A stretch of 64,000 bases of DNA. It comes from Cystobacterineae bacterium. GTDB taxonomy: Bacteria; Myxococcota; Myxococcia; Myxococcales; Myxococcaceae. How positions within the stretch are numbered: position 1 is the first letter of the stretch; every line of letters begins with the position of its first letter. Shown here one piece after another: positions 16,633 to 26,918 of the stretch. Below the pieces are notes generated by a model that saw nothing but the letters and a program-made list of their open reading frames with translations, had not been told where the DNA came from and made no database searches. The position numbers and the translations under genes were made by a program. The stretch lies in assembly GCA_009782175.1 (NCBI GenBank), contig WRKR01000002.1:1-64000 (forward strand), written 5' to 3'.

Positions 16633-17814
16633 CTAATGTAGGTTCAAACTTTCTTGGAGATAAGGGTCGTTTTTGGAAATGAGCGGCACTTTCCGGAATT
16701 TTCTTTGCAGGCAAAAAACAAACAAGCCCACAAAACCCAAAAGGGCCGAAACTTCAACCCAGCCTATAGGGGGTGAAGAGAAATTGTAGGGGGTCACCAT
16801 TAAATAAATGTCTACCCAGCGACCTAACAATACGAGCAAGGCAACCATGGCAACGTAGTTGGGGTTGCGCTTGAGGGGGCGGGGCAACAGCAAAAAGAAA
16901 GGAAGCACCCAGTTGAGTGCAAAATTCAAATAGAAAATGGGCTGCCAGCCTCCATGCCAGCGGCGAACAAAATAAATGGTTTCCTCGGGGAGGTTGCCAT
17001 ACCAAATGAGCATAAACTGGCAAAACCACAAATAGGCCCAGAAAGTGCAGAAAGCAAACAAAAGCTTGGCCAAGTCATGCACATGGGGAATGCGAAACTC
17101 CGGAAGCAAGCCCGCCTTGCTTAAAAGTATGCACGTCAACACAATGGCCGCCACCGAAGAGGAAAGGAGGCCCGCAATATTATACATTCCAAAAACAGTG
17201 CTGAACCAATGCGCTTCCAGCCCCATAATCCAGTCGAAGGAAGCCATGGAAAACGTCAAAGCAAAACATACCAAAAAGCCTGTGGACCAACGCACCGACT
17301 GGTGGGTGCGCTCAAGCAAATTGTCTTTGTCCTGAGCCAAGGAAAGACGGCGCAAGCGAAAAGAGAATAAGAGCCACAGCGCCAACGCCACCAGCATGCG
17401 GGTGATATAGAATGGCGTATTTAAATAGGCGACTTTCTCGTGCAGAAGATGATCATACAGCGGTGAGTCGTGATCCATCACCCCCGGCCGCGCCCACTCA
17501 TAAATGGAGCCGCTGCCACTCAACAGGTTAACCAGTGTCAGCAAAATCAGCAGCGCACCCATGGGCAACAAAGCAGCATAACCCTCAAATACGCGCTTTA
17601 AAACAATGTGCCAACCCGCTTTGGCCACCGTGTTCAAAGCCAGCAAAACCAAGCCCCCCGCAGCCAAGGTGACAAAGAAAAAAGCACAAACCAAAAAATT
17701 GGTATAGCCCCATAGCGGCTCTTTAAGCATGGCAACAACAAGCCCTCCCAACCCTAAACCGGCCATTAGCAAAGCCACCATTTGTGTTTTGGCCGTCTTT
17801 CCTGCGCTCGTCAT
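16633..17814 (-). CDS. actF: Alternative complex III subunit ActF
   Basis: 393 residues, about ten predicted membrane helices, no cofactor motifs, matching the quinol:cytochrome c oxidoreductase subunit that is the shorter relative of the NrfD-like ActC. In known complexes ActF sits in the membrane next to ActC and forms part of the proposed proton path. It is the last gene of the act operon and its start overlaps the actE stop by four bases. Gene order ABCDEF supports the assignment. Confidence 0.88.
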   Translation of the reverse strand: MTSAGKTAKTQMVALLMAGLGLGGLVVAMLKEPLWGYTNFLVCAFFFVTLAAGGLVLLALNTVAKAGWHIVLKRVFEGYAALLPMGALLILLTLVNLLSGSGSIYEWARPGVMDHDSPLYDHLLHEKVAYLNTPFYITRMLVALALWLLFSFRLRRLSLAQDKDNLLERTHQSVRWSTGFLVCFALTFSMASFDWIMGLEAHWFSTVFGMYNIAGLLSSSVAAIVLTCILLSKAGLLPEFRIPHVHDLAKLLFAFCTFWAYLWFCQFMLIWYGNLPEETIYFVRRWHGGWQPIFYLNFALNWVLPFFLLLPRPLKRNPNYVAMVALLVLLGRWVDIYLMVTPYNFSSPPIGWVEVSALLGFVGLFVFCLQRKFRKVPLISKNDPYLQESLNLH

Positions 17815-18440
17815 AAGGCCCCCTGGGAAGGAGTGTCTACATTCTCACTCGTCTCGGCCGGCAACACAACCGTCGGACTTGAAGCTTGGAATGCACGGAT
17901 GTAACGAATTATTTTCCACCTGTCTTTTTGCGAAATCTGCTGCCCATAGCCATGCATGGAGCCTTGCCCCAACGTAATAACGTGGAAAAGCTGCCCGTCT
18001 TTCATGTTGCGCGCATTGCTCGCAAGCAAAGAAGGCGGACGCGAAAACACACGTGTCATAAGCCCTCCACCTTGCAAATCCATCGCATGGCAGGGAATGC
18101 ACAGGCGCGTAAATAACACCGTGCCTCGCTCAAGAATTTGCGCGTTCGCTTCAGCGTTTTGGGGCAGCGGATCCACCATCTCCACGCCTGCACGCAAAGC
18201 TTCTTCTGGGGTTGTTAAAACATAGGGGAACGGCTGATGGCCTCGGGGGACTGTCCCCTGAGGCGGGGGCCGCAACGTTTTTCCATCCGGAAAATGGGGG
18301 TTGGCTGAAAATGACTCATAGGCGAGGGAATAGGCCATGTCGGGCGAATATTCATAATTGGGCTTTGAAACCTCTTGCTCACAAGCCAAGCCCAGAAAAG
18401 CCAGACAACATGCCCAATAACATATTCCGGGAATTCTCAT
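17811..18440 (-). CDS. actE: Alternative complex III cytochrome c subunit ActE
   Basis: 209 residues. Lipoprotein signal with lipobox LGLAC (Cys about 20). It has one c-type haem motif CIPCH near residue 116 and a Met candidate in GSMHGYGQQ. The QPFPYVL and ARNMKDGQLFHVITLG segments are typical of ActE. This lipid-anchored monohaem cytochrome is the exit point for electrons from complex III, here presumably toward CcoP/CcoO of the adjacent oxidase. Both ends overlap neighbours by four bases. Confidence 0.9.
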   Translation of the reverse strand: MRIPGICYWACCLAFLGLACEQEVSKPNYEYSPDMAYSLAYESFSANPHFPDGKTLRPPPQGTVPRGHQPFPYVLTTPEEALRAGVEMVDPLPQNAEANAQILERGTVLFTRLCIPCHAMDLQGGGLMTRVFSRPPSLLASNARNMKDGQLFHVITLGQGSMHGYGQQISQKDRWKIIRYIRAFQASSPTVVLPAETSENVDTPSQGAL

Positions 18441-18934
18441 GGCACCTCCTGGACAACAACGGCACCTTGCGCTTGAAGAAAATGCCGAGCCTGCTCCGGT
18501 TCAGCCAACAACTCCAAAGCAAAACGATCGTCCGTCACACGCTCCAAGGGAACCACCTTTTTTCCTGGAAAAAGCTTCGAGCGCACAAAGAAAGCAAAAA
18601 CACTCATTAAAGCCGCAGATAACACGGCCGCTTCAAAAGTGACGGGAATGAAGGCAGGCGCCGAAACAAAGGGCTTGCCGCCCACATTCAGAGGCCATGC
18701 AATGGCAGAGGTATAGAGCATCAGCGAAAACATGCCGCCACCACCTCCCAAAGCTGCCAGCAAACATACCCAGGTGAGCTTTGAAGGCTTAAGCCCCATG
18801 GCCTCATCCAAACCATGCACCGCATAAGGCGTATAAACATCCACCACCTTCAACCCCGCTTTTCGAGCAGCCTTCGTCGCATTAAGAATTTGAGCTTCTT
18901 GCTCAAACCAACCCACTGTTCGGACTTTGCTCAT
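18437..18934 (-). CDS. actD: Alternative complex III subunit ActD (DUF3341)
   Basis: 165 residues with the DUF3341 pattern: a cytosolic N-terminus ([19 protein letters not shown]) followed by two membrane helices, with [18 protein letters not shown] between them. ActD is a membrane subunit without cofactors that packs against ActC. Overlaps actC and actE by four bases each. Confidence 0.92.
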   Translation of the reverse strand: MSKVRTVGWFEQEAQILNATKAARKAGLKVVDVYTPYAVHGLDEAMGLKPSKLTWVCLLAALGGGGGMFSLMLYTSAIAWPLNVGGKPFVSAPAFIPVTFEAAVLSAALMSVFAFFVRSKLFPGKKVVPLERVTDDRFALELLAEPEQARHFLQAQGAVVVQEVP

Positions 18935-20322
18935 GCTTTCACCTCATGCTCTGCGTGGTGTGCATTTTTGCGTTTTGCAAAGCTGTTCACCGCTTTCACC
19001 TCACCAATGGAAACCACGGGAAGGAAACGGACGAACAACAAAAAAAGCGTAAAAAACAACCCGAAGGTGCCTATAAAAGTGCCCACTTCTATAACGGTGG
19101 GCTTATACATCGCCCAACTCGAGGGCAAAAAGTCACGGTGCAACGAGGTGACAATAATGACGAAACGCTCAAACCACATGCCTATGTTGACGACAATGGA
19201 GAGAATGAAAGTCGCCACAATGGACGTTCTTATTTTTTTGAAATAAAACAACATCGGCGAAACAACGTTGCAGGAAAACATAATCCAATAGGACCAGGCA
19301 TAGGGACCAAAGGCCCGGTTAATGAAAGCAAAACGCTCCCAGGGGCTGCCGGAATACCAGGCCATGAAAAATTCGGTGGCATAGGAAAGCCCCACAATCC
19401 CCCCCGTGACGATGATGATTTTATTCATGTTCTCAATATGGTGGATGGTGATGAAATGCTCGAGCTTGAGCACCACCCGCGTAATAATCATCAACGTCAA
19501 CACCATCGCAAAACCTGAAAACACCGCCCCCGCAACAAAATAAGGTGGGAAAATGGTGGCGTGCCAGCCCGGCACAAGCGAGGTGGCAAAGTCCATGGAC
19601 ACAATGGTGTGCACAGAAAGCACCAAGGGCGTGGCCAAGCCCGCAAGCAACAAATAGAGCGTTTCATAACGCGACCAAATGCGGCTGGAGCCGTTCCAAC
19701 CAAATGACAGAAAACCAAATATCTTCTTTCGAAGTCCAGCCAGACGGTCGCGGATGGTCGCCATGTCCGGCATTAAGCCGATGTACCAGAAAACGGCTGA
19801 TACGGTGAAATAGGTGCTGATGGCGAATACGTCCCAAAGCAAGGGAGAGCGGAAATTCACCCAGAGGCTGCCGCGGCTGTTGGGATAGGGGAACATCCAA
19901 TAAATCAACCAAGGGCGCCCTGCGTGAATTAACGGGAAAATGGCCGCGCACATGACGGCAAACAAAGTCATCGCTTCCGCAGCTCGGTTGATGGAGGTGC
20001 GCCACTTCTGCCTGAACAAAAACAAAATGGCCGAAATTAACGTCCCAGCATGGCCTATGCCTACCCAAAAAACAAAGTTGGTAATGTCAAAAGCCCACCC
20101 TACCGTCTTGTTCAACCCCCATGTGCCTATACCTGTGGCAATCTGGTAGGCCACCATCCCAAAACCAATGCCAAGCACAGCAAAGGAAACAAGGAAAGCC
20201 AACCACCACCGCACAGTGGGACGCTGAATTAACGGCGTGACAATGTCATCGGTAACTTGCGACAACGTTCGTTCAGCTGTCACCAGCGGCGTGCGCAATG
20301 GGGAGACTTGTGCTTCACTCAT
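18931..20322 (-). CDS. actC: Alternative complex III subunit ActC (NrfD/PsrC family)
   Basis: 463 residues from ATG 20322, which has AGGAGG six bases upstream; the start lies inside the actB end (eight-base overlap). About ten membrane helices of the NrfD/PsrC family, including [18 protein letters not shown] and [17 protein letters not shown]. In this complex ActC is the quinol-binding membrane subunit that donates electrons to the iron-sulphur clusters of ActB. Confidence 0.93.
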   Translation of the reverse strand: MSEAQVSPLRTPLVTAERTLSQVTDDIVTPLIQRPTVRWWLAFLVSFAVLGIGFGMVAYQIATGIGTWGLNKTVGWAFDITNFVFWVGIGHAGTLISAILFLFRQKWRTSINRAAEAMTLFAVMCAAIFPLIHAGRPWLIYWMFPYPNSRGSLWVNFRSPLLWDVFAISTYFTVSAVFWYIGLMPDMATIRDRLAGLRKKIFGFLSFGWNGSSRIWSRYETLYLLLAGLATPLVLSVHTIVSMDFATSLVPGWHATIFPPYFVAGAVFSGFAMVLTLMIITRVVLKLEHFITIHHIENMNKIIIVTGGIVGLSYATEFFMAWYSGSPWERFAFINRAFGPYAWSYWIMFSCNVVSPMLFYFKKIRTSIVATFILSIVVNIGMWFERFVIIVTSLHRDFLPSSWAMYKPTVIEVGTFIGTFGLFFTLFLLFVRFLPVVSIGEVKAVNSFAKRKNAHHAEHEVKA

Positions 20323-23300
20323 CTTTGCCTCCTGCACCACGGTTTGTCACCTTGGCCATATAGGAAACAACAGGCCCAATGTTCAATTCCGTAAGTAGTT
20401 TGTAACTGCGTTCACGTTCTGCCATTTGAGAAACTTTTGAGTTTTTATCGTTCAAATCACCAAAATAAATGGCCTGGGCCGGGCATGTCTGTTGACAAGC
20501 TGTCAACACCTCCCCATCCTTGAGGGTGCGCCCTTGGTTGTTCGCCAGGGCTTTCCCCTCATAAATTCGCTGCACACACATAGAGCATTTCTCCATGACA
20601 CCGCGGGAACGGATGGCTACGTCAGGGTTGAGCACCATGCGCTCCAAAGCATCTTCATGCTTATATGTAAACCAGTTGAAACGTCGCACTTTGGGCGGAC
20701 AGTTGTTGGCACAATAACGCGTCCCCACACAGCGGTTATATACTTGCTGGTTTAAACCCTCACTCGAGTGCACCGTTGCCAAAACAGGGCAAACTGTCTC
20801 ACAAGGCGCATTCTCACAATGCCAACACATCATCGGCTGGAAAAATACCTCGGGAGCTTCAGGATCTCCCCCAAAATAACGGTCAATCCGCATCCATGAC
20901 ATTTCACGTCGGATTTTGACTTCACGCTCGCCTACAACAGGAATGTTGTTTTCTGCCTGACAGGACACAACACAGGCACCACAACCTGTGCATGCGTTTA
21001 AGTCCACCACCATCCCCCAGCGGTGCCCCTCATATTTGTGCCCCGACCATATGCTGTCTGGAAGCCCGCCTGTTTTCAACTCGTGCGTCGCCCCCTCGTG
21101 GACTTTGGATGGATTTTTAAAAAACTGATCCACCTCCATGGAGCGCACCAGCATGCGATCTTTCCCAAGCGGATCCAACTTTTCGCTATACGTCTGGCTT
21201 CGCGCCAGCTCCTTGTGTGCCCCCGTCTTGCTGACATCAACAGCAGCACCTGCTCGACGTGTTGCCGATAGCGAAGCAATGGCCAGCGGAGCAATGTTGG
21301 CACCCAGGTTGTTGCCCACCTTGCCTGCGGATGTTCGACCATATCCCGCAGAAACCGCCACAACACCGTGGGGAACTCCGGGAAGACAAAGCACTGGAAT
21401 ATGGACAAAACGACCTTCTACCTGCAATTTTATCTCGTCGCCGTCGCGGACACCCCACTCCTCTGCTTGAGTTTTGCCCACCGCAGCATAATTCGTCCAT
21501 ACGGTTTTGCTGAGTGCATCAGGCAACTCTTGCAGCCAAGCATTGTTGGCGTGCTCTCCATTGCGCAAATAGAGCGAAGGGTGCACCAAAAGCTCTGTAG
21601 GAGAAGGCGAAACCTTCGAGAGACGAACCAACTCCTCCAGTTTGGAAACATGGGCTGCTTCCATGGACGGAAGCGACTTGGACGCTTTGCTTTTATGCCA
21701 TATGCCCCTGCGCAACACCTCTTCCCAGAAGAGCTGGAAAGGAGCTGTGTTGCCTGGATAAATTTCCTTCTCCCAGAATGAGCGCACAAATTCATAGTCG
21801 CTTTTGGGCTCTCCCGCCCAAGCCAACAAAGAGGCAATGCGGCTTCGCGTATCAAAAAGCGGAGAAATAAGAGGTTGAGAAACGGCCCATGTGCCATGCA
21901 AAGGCTGTGCGTCAGACCAGGATTCCAGCCAGTGGCTTTCCGGTGCGTGCACGCTGCATAAGGAAGCTGTTTCGTCCAGGCGATCTGCCGTTGAGAGGGA
22001 AAAAAGGCCTTTCAACGACTCGCCAAGCTGAGCCCCTTGAGGATGGGCATAAACAGGGTTGACGCCAAGGAAAAGAGCTGCCCCCACCTTCTTGGCCGCC
22101 AACTCTGCCAAAAACTCATCAAACAACAACGCCTTGTCATCCAACTTGCGGGCAGTGCCAAAACGAACAGTTATGCCCGAGTTTTGAAGCGCCAAATTGC
22201 AAAGCAAGGCCAAAAGCTGAACGCCCGGCTCATCACCCCCATAGAGGACAAGAGCCTTGGGGCCGGCTGCTTTGAGCTCCGAAACCAAACGCGCCAGCTT
22301 TTTGTCTGAAAACCCGGCGGGCAACTGGGTGTCGAGCGGGGAAAGCGCCGCTTGAACGACGGGCTCTGACACGGATGTGGGCGCCAACTTGCGCAGCAAA
22401 GCGGCCAGCACAGGAAGCATTGCCGAGGGTTTGATGGCATAGCGGATGTCCGCGCATGCACCCGTTAAAGAAAGCGTAGACTCCACTTGAATGTGGCGCA
22501 ACATGGATCGGCGCTCTTCTTCGCTTGCTATGCACTTCTGGCCTGCCATGCACTTCTGGCTTTCTGTGTCCTTCTTGCCTTCTATGTCCCTGGCCTTCGC
22601 ATATTGGCGCGAAAACCCCACCGGAGACAGCCAAGAGCCTAAAAAGTCCGCCCCAAAAGAAACCACACATCGGGCTTGGTCTATGAGAAACTCAGGAAGT
22701 TGCCTGGAGCCAAACAATACTTCGGTCGCTCTGGCCAGGGCATCCAGCTCGCCACTCGCATCATAGCGAACCGCTTTGGCCAATGGGTATTTCCGCAAAA
22801 ACCTGGCCAAAGCCGCTTCTTCGGATGGCCCTGTGCACCAAGGCAATATGACGCGGATGGCTTTGCCTTCAGCCTCAGCTTTCTTGAGGGCTTCAGCCGT
22901 TAAACTGTCCACCTCTCCCCAGGAAATGGTCCACGGGGGTTGAGAAGGGCCACGCGCCCGGTTCGCATCATAAAGCCCCAACACAGCAGCCTGTCCTGTG
23001 GCACATAAAGCACCCTGAGAAACGGGGTGCTGAGCATTTCCCTCCATTTTAATGGGGCGCCCATCGCGTGACTTCGCAAGAAGGCCACATTGCGCAGAAC
23101 AAGCGCCACATACGGAGGCATACCAAAGGGAGGCGCCAGGGGTTAATTCATCCGGCTTCTGTGTGAAGGGAAGAATTTGTTGCTCAGGCCCGCGCTGGCA
23201 AGCGGCAAGCACAGCTGCACCCGACAAGCCCATGAGTTTAAAAAAGTCGCGCCTGGAGCTTTGCTCAACAGGGGTTGCCGATATCCCCACGGGCAACTCT

Positions 23301-23401
23301 TGTGCAAACTCATTGCCCTTCTCTTTTTCAACCTCCCCATCCCCTGAATATTCGGAAAGGCTTTGCCATAAACGTGGTTTGGGTTCATTCAAATTGGACA
23401 T
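20315..23401 (-). CDS. actB: Alternative complex III subunit ActB (molybdopterin-like plus ferredoxin domains)
   Basis: 1028 residues. A twin-arginine signal [11 protein letters not shown] (about 48-58) directs Tat export. Residues about 85-740 are a molybdopterin-oxidoreductase-like domain opening with CGACSAQCG and GALCATGQ. Residues about 775-1000 are an iron-sulphur domain with [39 protein letters not shown] and CSMCVQ, giving four cubane-type clusters that carry electrons from ActC to ActA/E. An insertion near 22530-22590 carries a small duplication (QKCMAGQKC) from a tandem DNA repeat. actB lies 12 bases after actA. Confidence 0.94.
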   Translation of the reverse strand: MSNLNEPKPRLWQSLSEYSGDGEVEKEKGNEFAQELPVGISATPVEQSSRRDFFKLMGLSGAAVLAACQRGPEQQILPFTQKPDELTPGASLWYASVCGACSAQCGLLAKSRDGRPIKMEGNAQHPVSQGALCATGQAAVLGLYDANRARGPSQPPWTISWGEVDSLTAEALKKAEAEGKAIRVILPWCTGPSEEAALARFLRKYPLAKAVRYDASGELDALARATEVLFGSRQLPEFLIDQARCVVSFGADFLGSWLSPVGFSRQYAKARDIEGKKDTESQKCMAGQKCIASEEERRSMLRHIQVESTLSLTGACADIRYAIKPSAMLPVLAALLRKLAPTSVSEPVVQAALSPLDTQLPAGFSDKKLARLVSELKAAGPKALVLYGGDEPGVQLLALLCNLALQNSGITVRFGTARKLDDKALLFDEFLAELAAKKVGAALFLGVNPVYAHPQGAQLGESLKGLFSLSTADRLDETASLCSVHAPESHWLESWSDAQPLHGTWAVSQPLISPLFDTRSRIASLLAWAGEPKSDYEFVRSFWEKEIYPGNTAPFQLFWEEVLRRGIWHKSKASKSLPSMEAAHVSKLEELVRLSKVSPSPTELLVHPSLYLRNGEHANNAWLQELPDALSKTVWTNYAAVGKTQAEEWGVRDGDEIKLQVEGRFVHIPVLCLPGVPHGVVAVSAGYGRTSAGKVGNNLGANIAPLAIASLSATRRAGAAVDVSKTGAHKELARSQTYSEKLDPLGKDRMLVRSMEVDQFFKNPSKVHEGATHELKTGGLPDSIWSGHKYEGHRWGMVVDLNACTGCGACVVSCQAENNIPVVGEREVKIRREMSWMRIDRYFGGDPEAPEVFFQPMMCWHCENAPCETVCPVLATVHSSEGLNQQVYNRCVGTRYCANNCPPKVRRFNWFTYKHEDALERMVLNPDVAIRSRGVMEKCSMCVQRIYEGKALANNQGRTLKDGEVLTACQQTCPAQAIYFGDLNDKNSKVSQMAERERSYKLLTELNIGPVVSYMAKVTNRGAGGKDE

Positions 23402-23413
23402 GGGTCCCTCTCT

Positions 23414-23995
23414 CTAACGATGGCAGGCAGAACAGTCTGTGGGTGGGTTAAGTTCTCTTTGGACAGGCTTGGTCCCCGGTTCCATCCAAGCCAAAGGCAC
23501 AGGCGCTGGCTTCTTCTCCTGGAGTGTTTTTCGATGACAATCCAAACACCACCCCATCGTCATGGTTTCTTGCTGCCAAACGCGTACCATCGTCTCCACT
23601 GGGCCGTGGCATTCCTGACAAATAAGTCCACCCGCCACAACATGGCTGGAGTGGTCAAAAAAAGCATGGTCCGGCAGGCGGTGTACGCGCACCCAAGGTA
23701 TGGGCTGGTTGTTTTCAACATAGCTTGCCAGTTTTTGAATCTCCAGCGAGCCCATTTTCACTTGGGAATGACAATTCATACAAACACTGGAAGGGGGGAC
23801 TCCCGCATGGCGGCTTTTCTCCGCGCCGAAATGGCAATATTGGCAGTCCATCTCATAAAGCCCTGCATGCAAAGCATGCGAATAGGCAATGGGCTGCTCT
23901 GGCATATAGCCCTGCTGGTTATTCAGCGGGCCTGAGCATGCGCAAACAGCGACAGCTCCCACCGCAAGCGTTAAACTCGAAATTCGCAACCTCAT
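23414..23995 (-). CDS. actA: Alternative complex III pentahaem cytochrome ActA
   Basis: 193 residues. Five CxxCH haem motifs are visible: CQYCH, CMNCH, CQECH, CLDCH and CSACH. The N-terminus has a lipoprotein-like signal ending VCAC. ActA is the periplasmic pentahaem subunit that accepts electrons from the ActB clusters. Together with the following genes it defines the operon as alternative complex III. Confidence 0.93.
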   Translation of the reverse strand: MRLRISSLTLAVGAVAVCACSGPLNNQQGYMPEQPIAYSHALHAGLYEMDCQYCHFGAEKSRHAGVPPSSVCMNCHSQVKMGSLEIQKLASYVENNQPIPWVRVHRLPDHAFFDHSSHVVAGGLICQECHGPVETMVRVWQQETMTMGWCLDCHRKTLQEKKPAPVPLAWMEPGTKPVQRELNPPTDCSACHR

Positions 23996-23997
23996 GG

Positions 23998-24711
23998 TTA
24001 AGCTCCCGACGAAGTCGTCGCTTCGCCCTGTCGCAGACGCTTCAACACCGAACGAAAAGGAAAAACTTCACCCACACTTAAGCCTGACGCTGGCCAAACC
24101 ACACAGCAACAAACCACCAACAACAAACACGTGGGTGCCGCCAAAGGCATTGCAAACAACACCCCCGGCGCAGCTGCAGCATCCGGCCCAAAGTCCACCG
24201 CAGCAACAAACCAGGACTTCCACGCGGACCCAAGCCAAGTTGAGCTCCAACGGCAACTGACAGCCATGCCTATGCCTGACAAACCCGTCAAAGCAAGCAG
24301 CGCATAATAAGAGGCGGGCCTCGCTTGAGCCCTATCCCCCGCTCGCCAAGCTTTTGCCCTCAAAAGCACTTTCTCCAAAGCCCCAAAAACCAGCCCTACC
24401 CAAGCTGAAAGAAAAACCAGCTCCCAAAAACCCAAAAGCAGCGGGGGGAAAAGACGTGGCGCCACCACATATAAGGCAGAAACAACATGCAACAACACAA
24501 TGCCCAGCAAACCAAATACCAAGGCAAGCTCAGAAACAAAGGGGGCTTGTTGTGGCTGCATTTGTGCCGGCAGCGCCTCCAGGGAGGGAGGGGCAACAGC
24601 CGCAGGCCGCTTCACAGAAAAGCGCACCAGCAAGGAGCCTGCGAGCAAAAACAATGAAAACAACGGGAAATATTTCAGGCTAAGGTGGGTTAATTCGGCA
24701 AGAGGATTCAT
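23998..24711 (-). CDS. Polytopic membrane protein, NarI-like
   Basis: 237 residues from ATG 24711, which overlaps the upstream cytochrome stop (ATGA). Five membrane helices are predicted. The spacing, and a His in LLHVVSALYV, recall the NarI/gamma-subunit b-type cytochromes, but few of the usual haem-ligating His residues are present, so haem binding is doubtful. It lies between a dihaem cytochrome c and actA in a single coupled operon, suggesting a membrane partner of that cytochrome in quinol oxidation. The family assignment is tentative. Confidence 0.55.
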   Translation of the reverse strand: MNPLAELTHLSLKYFPLFSLFLLAGSLLVRFSVKRPAAVAPPSLEALPAQMQPQQAPFVSELALVFGLLGIVLLHVVSALYVVAPRLFPPLLLGFWELVFLSAWVGLVFGALEKVLLRAKAWRAGDRAQARPASYYALLALTGLSGIGMAVSCRWSSTWLGSAWKSWFVAAVDFGPDAAAAPGVLFAMPLAAPTCLLLVVCCCVVWPASGLSVGEVFPFRSVLKRLRQGEATTSSGA

Positions 24712-25535
24712 GCATTCCCTCGCTTCCGGCTCCAAAGGATGAGCGCCAGGCCAACCACAAGGCCCATGCCTTCCAGACCCAGGTATAAAAAGTGTGTCCC
24801 TTCAAGGTTGGATATGCTCCCATCACGAGCAACATCCGCCAAAAAGGCTTTTATTTGGTATTGCTCCGTGGGGGTTAAAGGGGCTTTTCCATAGAGGGCC
24901 TTCATCATCGGCGTCGACATTTCTTCAAGAGCAGGCACCAGCTTGTTTTCTCCAAGCCGCGCATAAGCAAATGTCAAATCCGGGCCTACAGAGCCACCTC
25001 CCCAAATGGACATGCCCCGTACATGGTGACAACCCAAACAAGAAGGGCCCCCATTCTCCAAACCTGCCCTCCCTTCAAACAGCGCCGCCCCCAACGCCAC
25101 CTCTTCAGGCGTCGCATCCGTCCCCCACTTGGGGCCATCATAGGGGATGCAGGCCTCCTTCAACCCATCACAATAGGTCCAATAACTCCATAGGCTCTCA
25201 AATTCGGACTCTTCGAGATCTTGAGGAGCCATCTCCAGCCCTTTAAACTTCTGGACAAGCTCCACCGCAACAGCATCCCCAGAAGAAATAACCTCGGCCG
25301 GCGCATTGACAAAACGCTTCACCCAGGCCTTCTCTCTCCGCCGGGTTATCTCTTTTAAATCAGGCCCCGTCTTGTCGCCATTGCCTATAGTATGGCAACT
25401 GGAACAGCCCTTGCCCTTCAAGCCAAACAGCTTGGAGGCCGCTTCAAACTCCACAGGAAGCTCCGACTCAGCCTGAGCTGTTGTCGCTATAGCTAAAGCA
25501 AGAACCGAAATTCTAAAAACCATAGGCGAAGACAC
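24708..25535 (-). CDS. Membrane-anchored dihaem cytochrome c
   Basis: 275 residues from GTG 25535, chosen because GAGGAGG lies seven bases upstream and a signal peptide (VFRISVLALAIATTAQA) follows. Two cytochrome c domains carry CSSCH and CLGCH; Met candidates occur in LEMAPQ and EMSTPMM. A C-terminal membrane helix (LYLGLEGMGLVVGLALILW) anchors it. It is the first gene of the act operon, coupled to the NarI-like gene. It may be an extra electron carrier around complex III or part of a separate small cytochrome b/c module. Confidence 0.8.
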   Translation of the reverse strand: MSSPMVFRISVLALAIATTAQAESELPVEFEAASKLFGLKGKGCSSCHTIGNGDKTGPDLKEITRRREKAWVKRFVNAPAEVISSGDAVAVELVQKFKGLEMAPQDLEESEFESLWSYWTYCDGLKEACIPYDGPKWGTDATPEEVALGAALFEGRAGLENGGPSCLGCHHVRGMSIWGGGSVGPDLTFAYARLGENKLVPALEEMSTPMMKALYGKAPLTPTEQYQIKAFLADVARDGSISNLEGTHFLYLGLEGMGLVVGLALILWSRKRGNA

Positions 25536-25936
25536 TCGGTACCCTCCTCGCAAATACAGGAGACGCATGCAAATCCAAGACCAAAAGAAATCCAAGCCAA
25601 CCCAGGAAAATCTCGTGTCGTTTTTCTCGCAAGCCCTGAGCACGCGAAAAAAATGCACCGCCTCTTAATTCAACATATCTGCAAACAAAAAAATCTAATA
25701 AGGAAACTCAAGTAAACAACTAACAAAAGAATTTCGAATGCACCCACAAAACCCCGCGCCGTTTTTTTCCGCAATGCATGGGCTAACGAAAAAAATGCGC
25801 CACTCCGCTCTTCCATATGGCCGCCCTATGGCCCTCAATTTTTCTTATCAATTTTCTCTGTTCATGTTTGTGGCGGCCTTTTGTTCAAAACTTATTTTCG
25901 TTTTTCTTCGTGTGGTCGCCTTCTTTTTGCACTCTT
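25536..25936. other. Promoter region of the act operon
   Basis: The region upstream of the dihaem cytochrome is AT-rich at 25665-25740, as expected of a promoter, but I cannot name a -35/-10 pair with confidence and see no FNR-like TTGAT-N4-ATCAA site or clear sigma-54 site. The segments CACGCGAAAAAAATGC and CTAACGAAAAAAATGC are similar to each other. The short frames here do not look like proteins. Confidence 0.4.
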
Positions 25937-26305
25937 CTATAGCTTGTCAAGAATAAAAGCGGCGAGCAAATCCGCTTCTGAGGAGTTTGGGCGTGCTTGT
26001 TCTGTTTTTTGCGCAAACTGAAGGGTTATAATGTAGCCGGGTTGTACACAATAAGCTGTTTCACCAATAATAGCAGAAGAAGCCATCAGCTGTTCGGCCT
26101 CCAGCTCGTCAAGCTGCGCCATCGTCTTCACGCGTCCCACGAGGGCCTTCTCGTCCTCACCGCTCTCCAGACGAACAAAATGCACCGCTGGAACCAAAGG
26201 AAAGCGTCTAGACTCTCCTTGCACCATGAGTTGTCCGTCACTTAAATCCACCCTGTCTTCCGTCGCCCATGCTTCCAACTGTTTTTCAGGCAAAAAAAGG
26301 TTCAC
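25937..26305 (-). CDS. Conserved-looking hypothetical protein
   Basis: 122 residues, soluble, acidic, no signal peptide or cysteine motif. Segments such as RRFPLVPAVHFVRLESGED, LVGRVKTMAQLDELEAE and SAIIGETAYCVQPGYI have the balanced composition of a folded protein with strands. I recall similar small proteins in myxobacterial genomes but cannot name a family or function. It is divergent from trxA with a 96-base promoter gap, and is read toward the act operon. Confidence 0.6.
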   Translation of the reverse strand: MNLFLPEKQLEAWATEDRVDLSDGQLMVQGESRRFPLVPAVHFVRLESGEDEKALVGRVKTMAQLDELEAEQLMASSAIIGETAYCVQPGYIITLQFAQKTEQARPNSSEADLLAAFILDKL

Positions 26306-26401
26306 GCTCCTATATTAGAGCAAAAGTTTATATTTGGTCACGAGCTTTGTTGTTCCTCCTGCACAGCTTAGGCGTGTGCTGCCCCAAAGAAAGGAAAACC
26401 C

Positions 26402-26725
26402 ATGTCGCTTGCAAAGGAAATTTCTGATGTAGAGTTTCAAAATTATGTCCTTGAGTCCCCTCTTCCGGTGCTTGTTGATTTTTGGGCGCCGTGGTGTGGC
26501 CCTTGCCGCGCTGTTGCCCCCATCCTCGAAGAAATTGCCAGCGAGTATGCCGCAAGCCTGCGCGTGGCCAAACTCAATGTGGATGAGTGCTCGCAAACAG
26601 CGCAGCAATATGCAGTCCGCTCTATCCCTACCCTCCTGCTTTTTAAAGAGGGAAAAGTCGTCGAGCAAGTCATCGGCTCCCTCCCCAAAGCAAAACTCGA
26701 GGAGCTCATCAAAAAAGCGCTTTGA
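26402..26725 (+). CDS. trxA: Thioredoxin
   Basis: 107 residues with the complete thioredoxin fold signature: DFWAPWCGPCRA active site (redox pair in WCGPC), cis-Pro loop SIPTLLLF, and DECSQTAQQYAVRSIPT. It reduces protein disulfides in the cytosol using thioredoxin reductase. It stands alone, divergent from the hypothetical gene, so it is probably driven by its own promoter in 26306-26401. An AAAGGAAAAC element precedes ATG 26402. Confidence 0.96.
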   Translation: MSLAKEISDVEFQNYVLESPLPVLVDFWAPWCGPCRAVAPILEEIASEYAASLRVAKLNVDECSQTAQQYAVRSIPTLLLFKEGKVVEQVIGSLPKAKLEELIKKAL

Positions 26726-26842
26726 GTCCACCCGCGCTACCTTAACTCCTCTCTCGGGGCCCTCTTTCACACCACTCCGGATAGCCTATAGCCCTTAAAG
26801 GTTGAAGTGAGCGTGGCAAGGCCGGACGAGGGTGTTTCATTA

Positions 26843-26881
26843 TCCAGACCGGTTTCAATTGAGGCGAGCTCAAGCTCGCCT
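26843..26881. repeat. Imperfect palindromic repeat, second copy
   Basis: TCCAGACCGGTTTCAATT (26843-26860) followed by AGGCGAGC-TCAA-GCTCGCCT (26862-26881). The hairpin recurs at 7210-7231, and the 18-base lead recurs exactly at 53073-53090. It lies between the converging trxA and ribD genes. Confidence 0.6.
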
Positions 26882-26918
26882 GCACTCCGCTCCGCTTGAG
26901 GCCTGGGCGCAGTTGGCT

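Noticed and set aside
16413-16682. 89-codon plus-strand frame between ccoI and actF
   Set aside because: Overlaps the actF end in antisense, crosses a terminator-like hairpin and has no recognisable features.
25659-25936. FNR/ANR-type box upstream of the act operon
   Set aside because: Searched by eye for TTGAT-N4-ATCAA on both strands and found none convincing.
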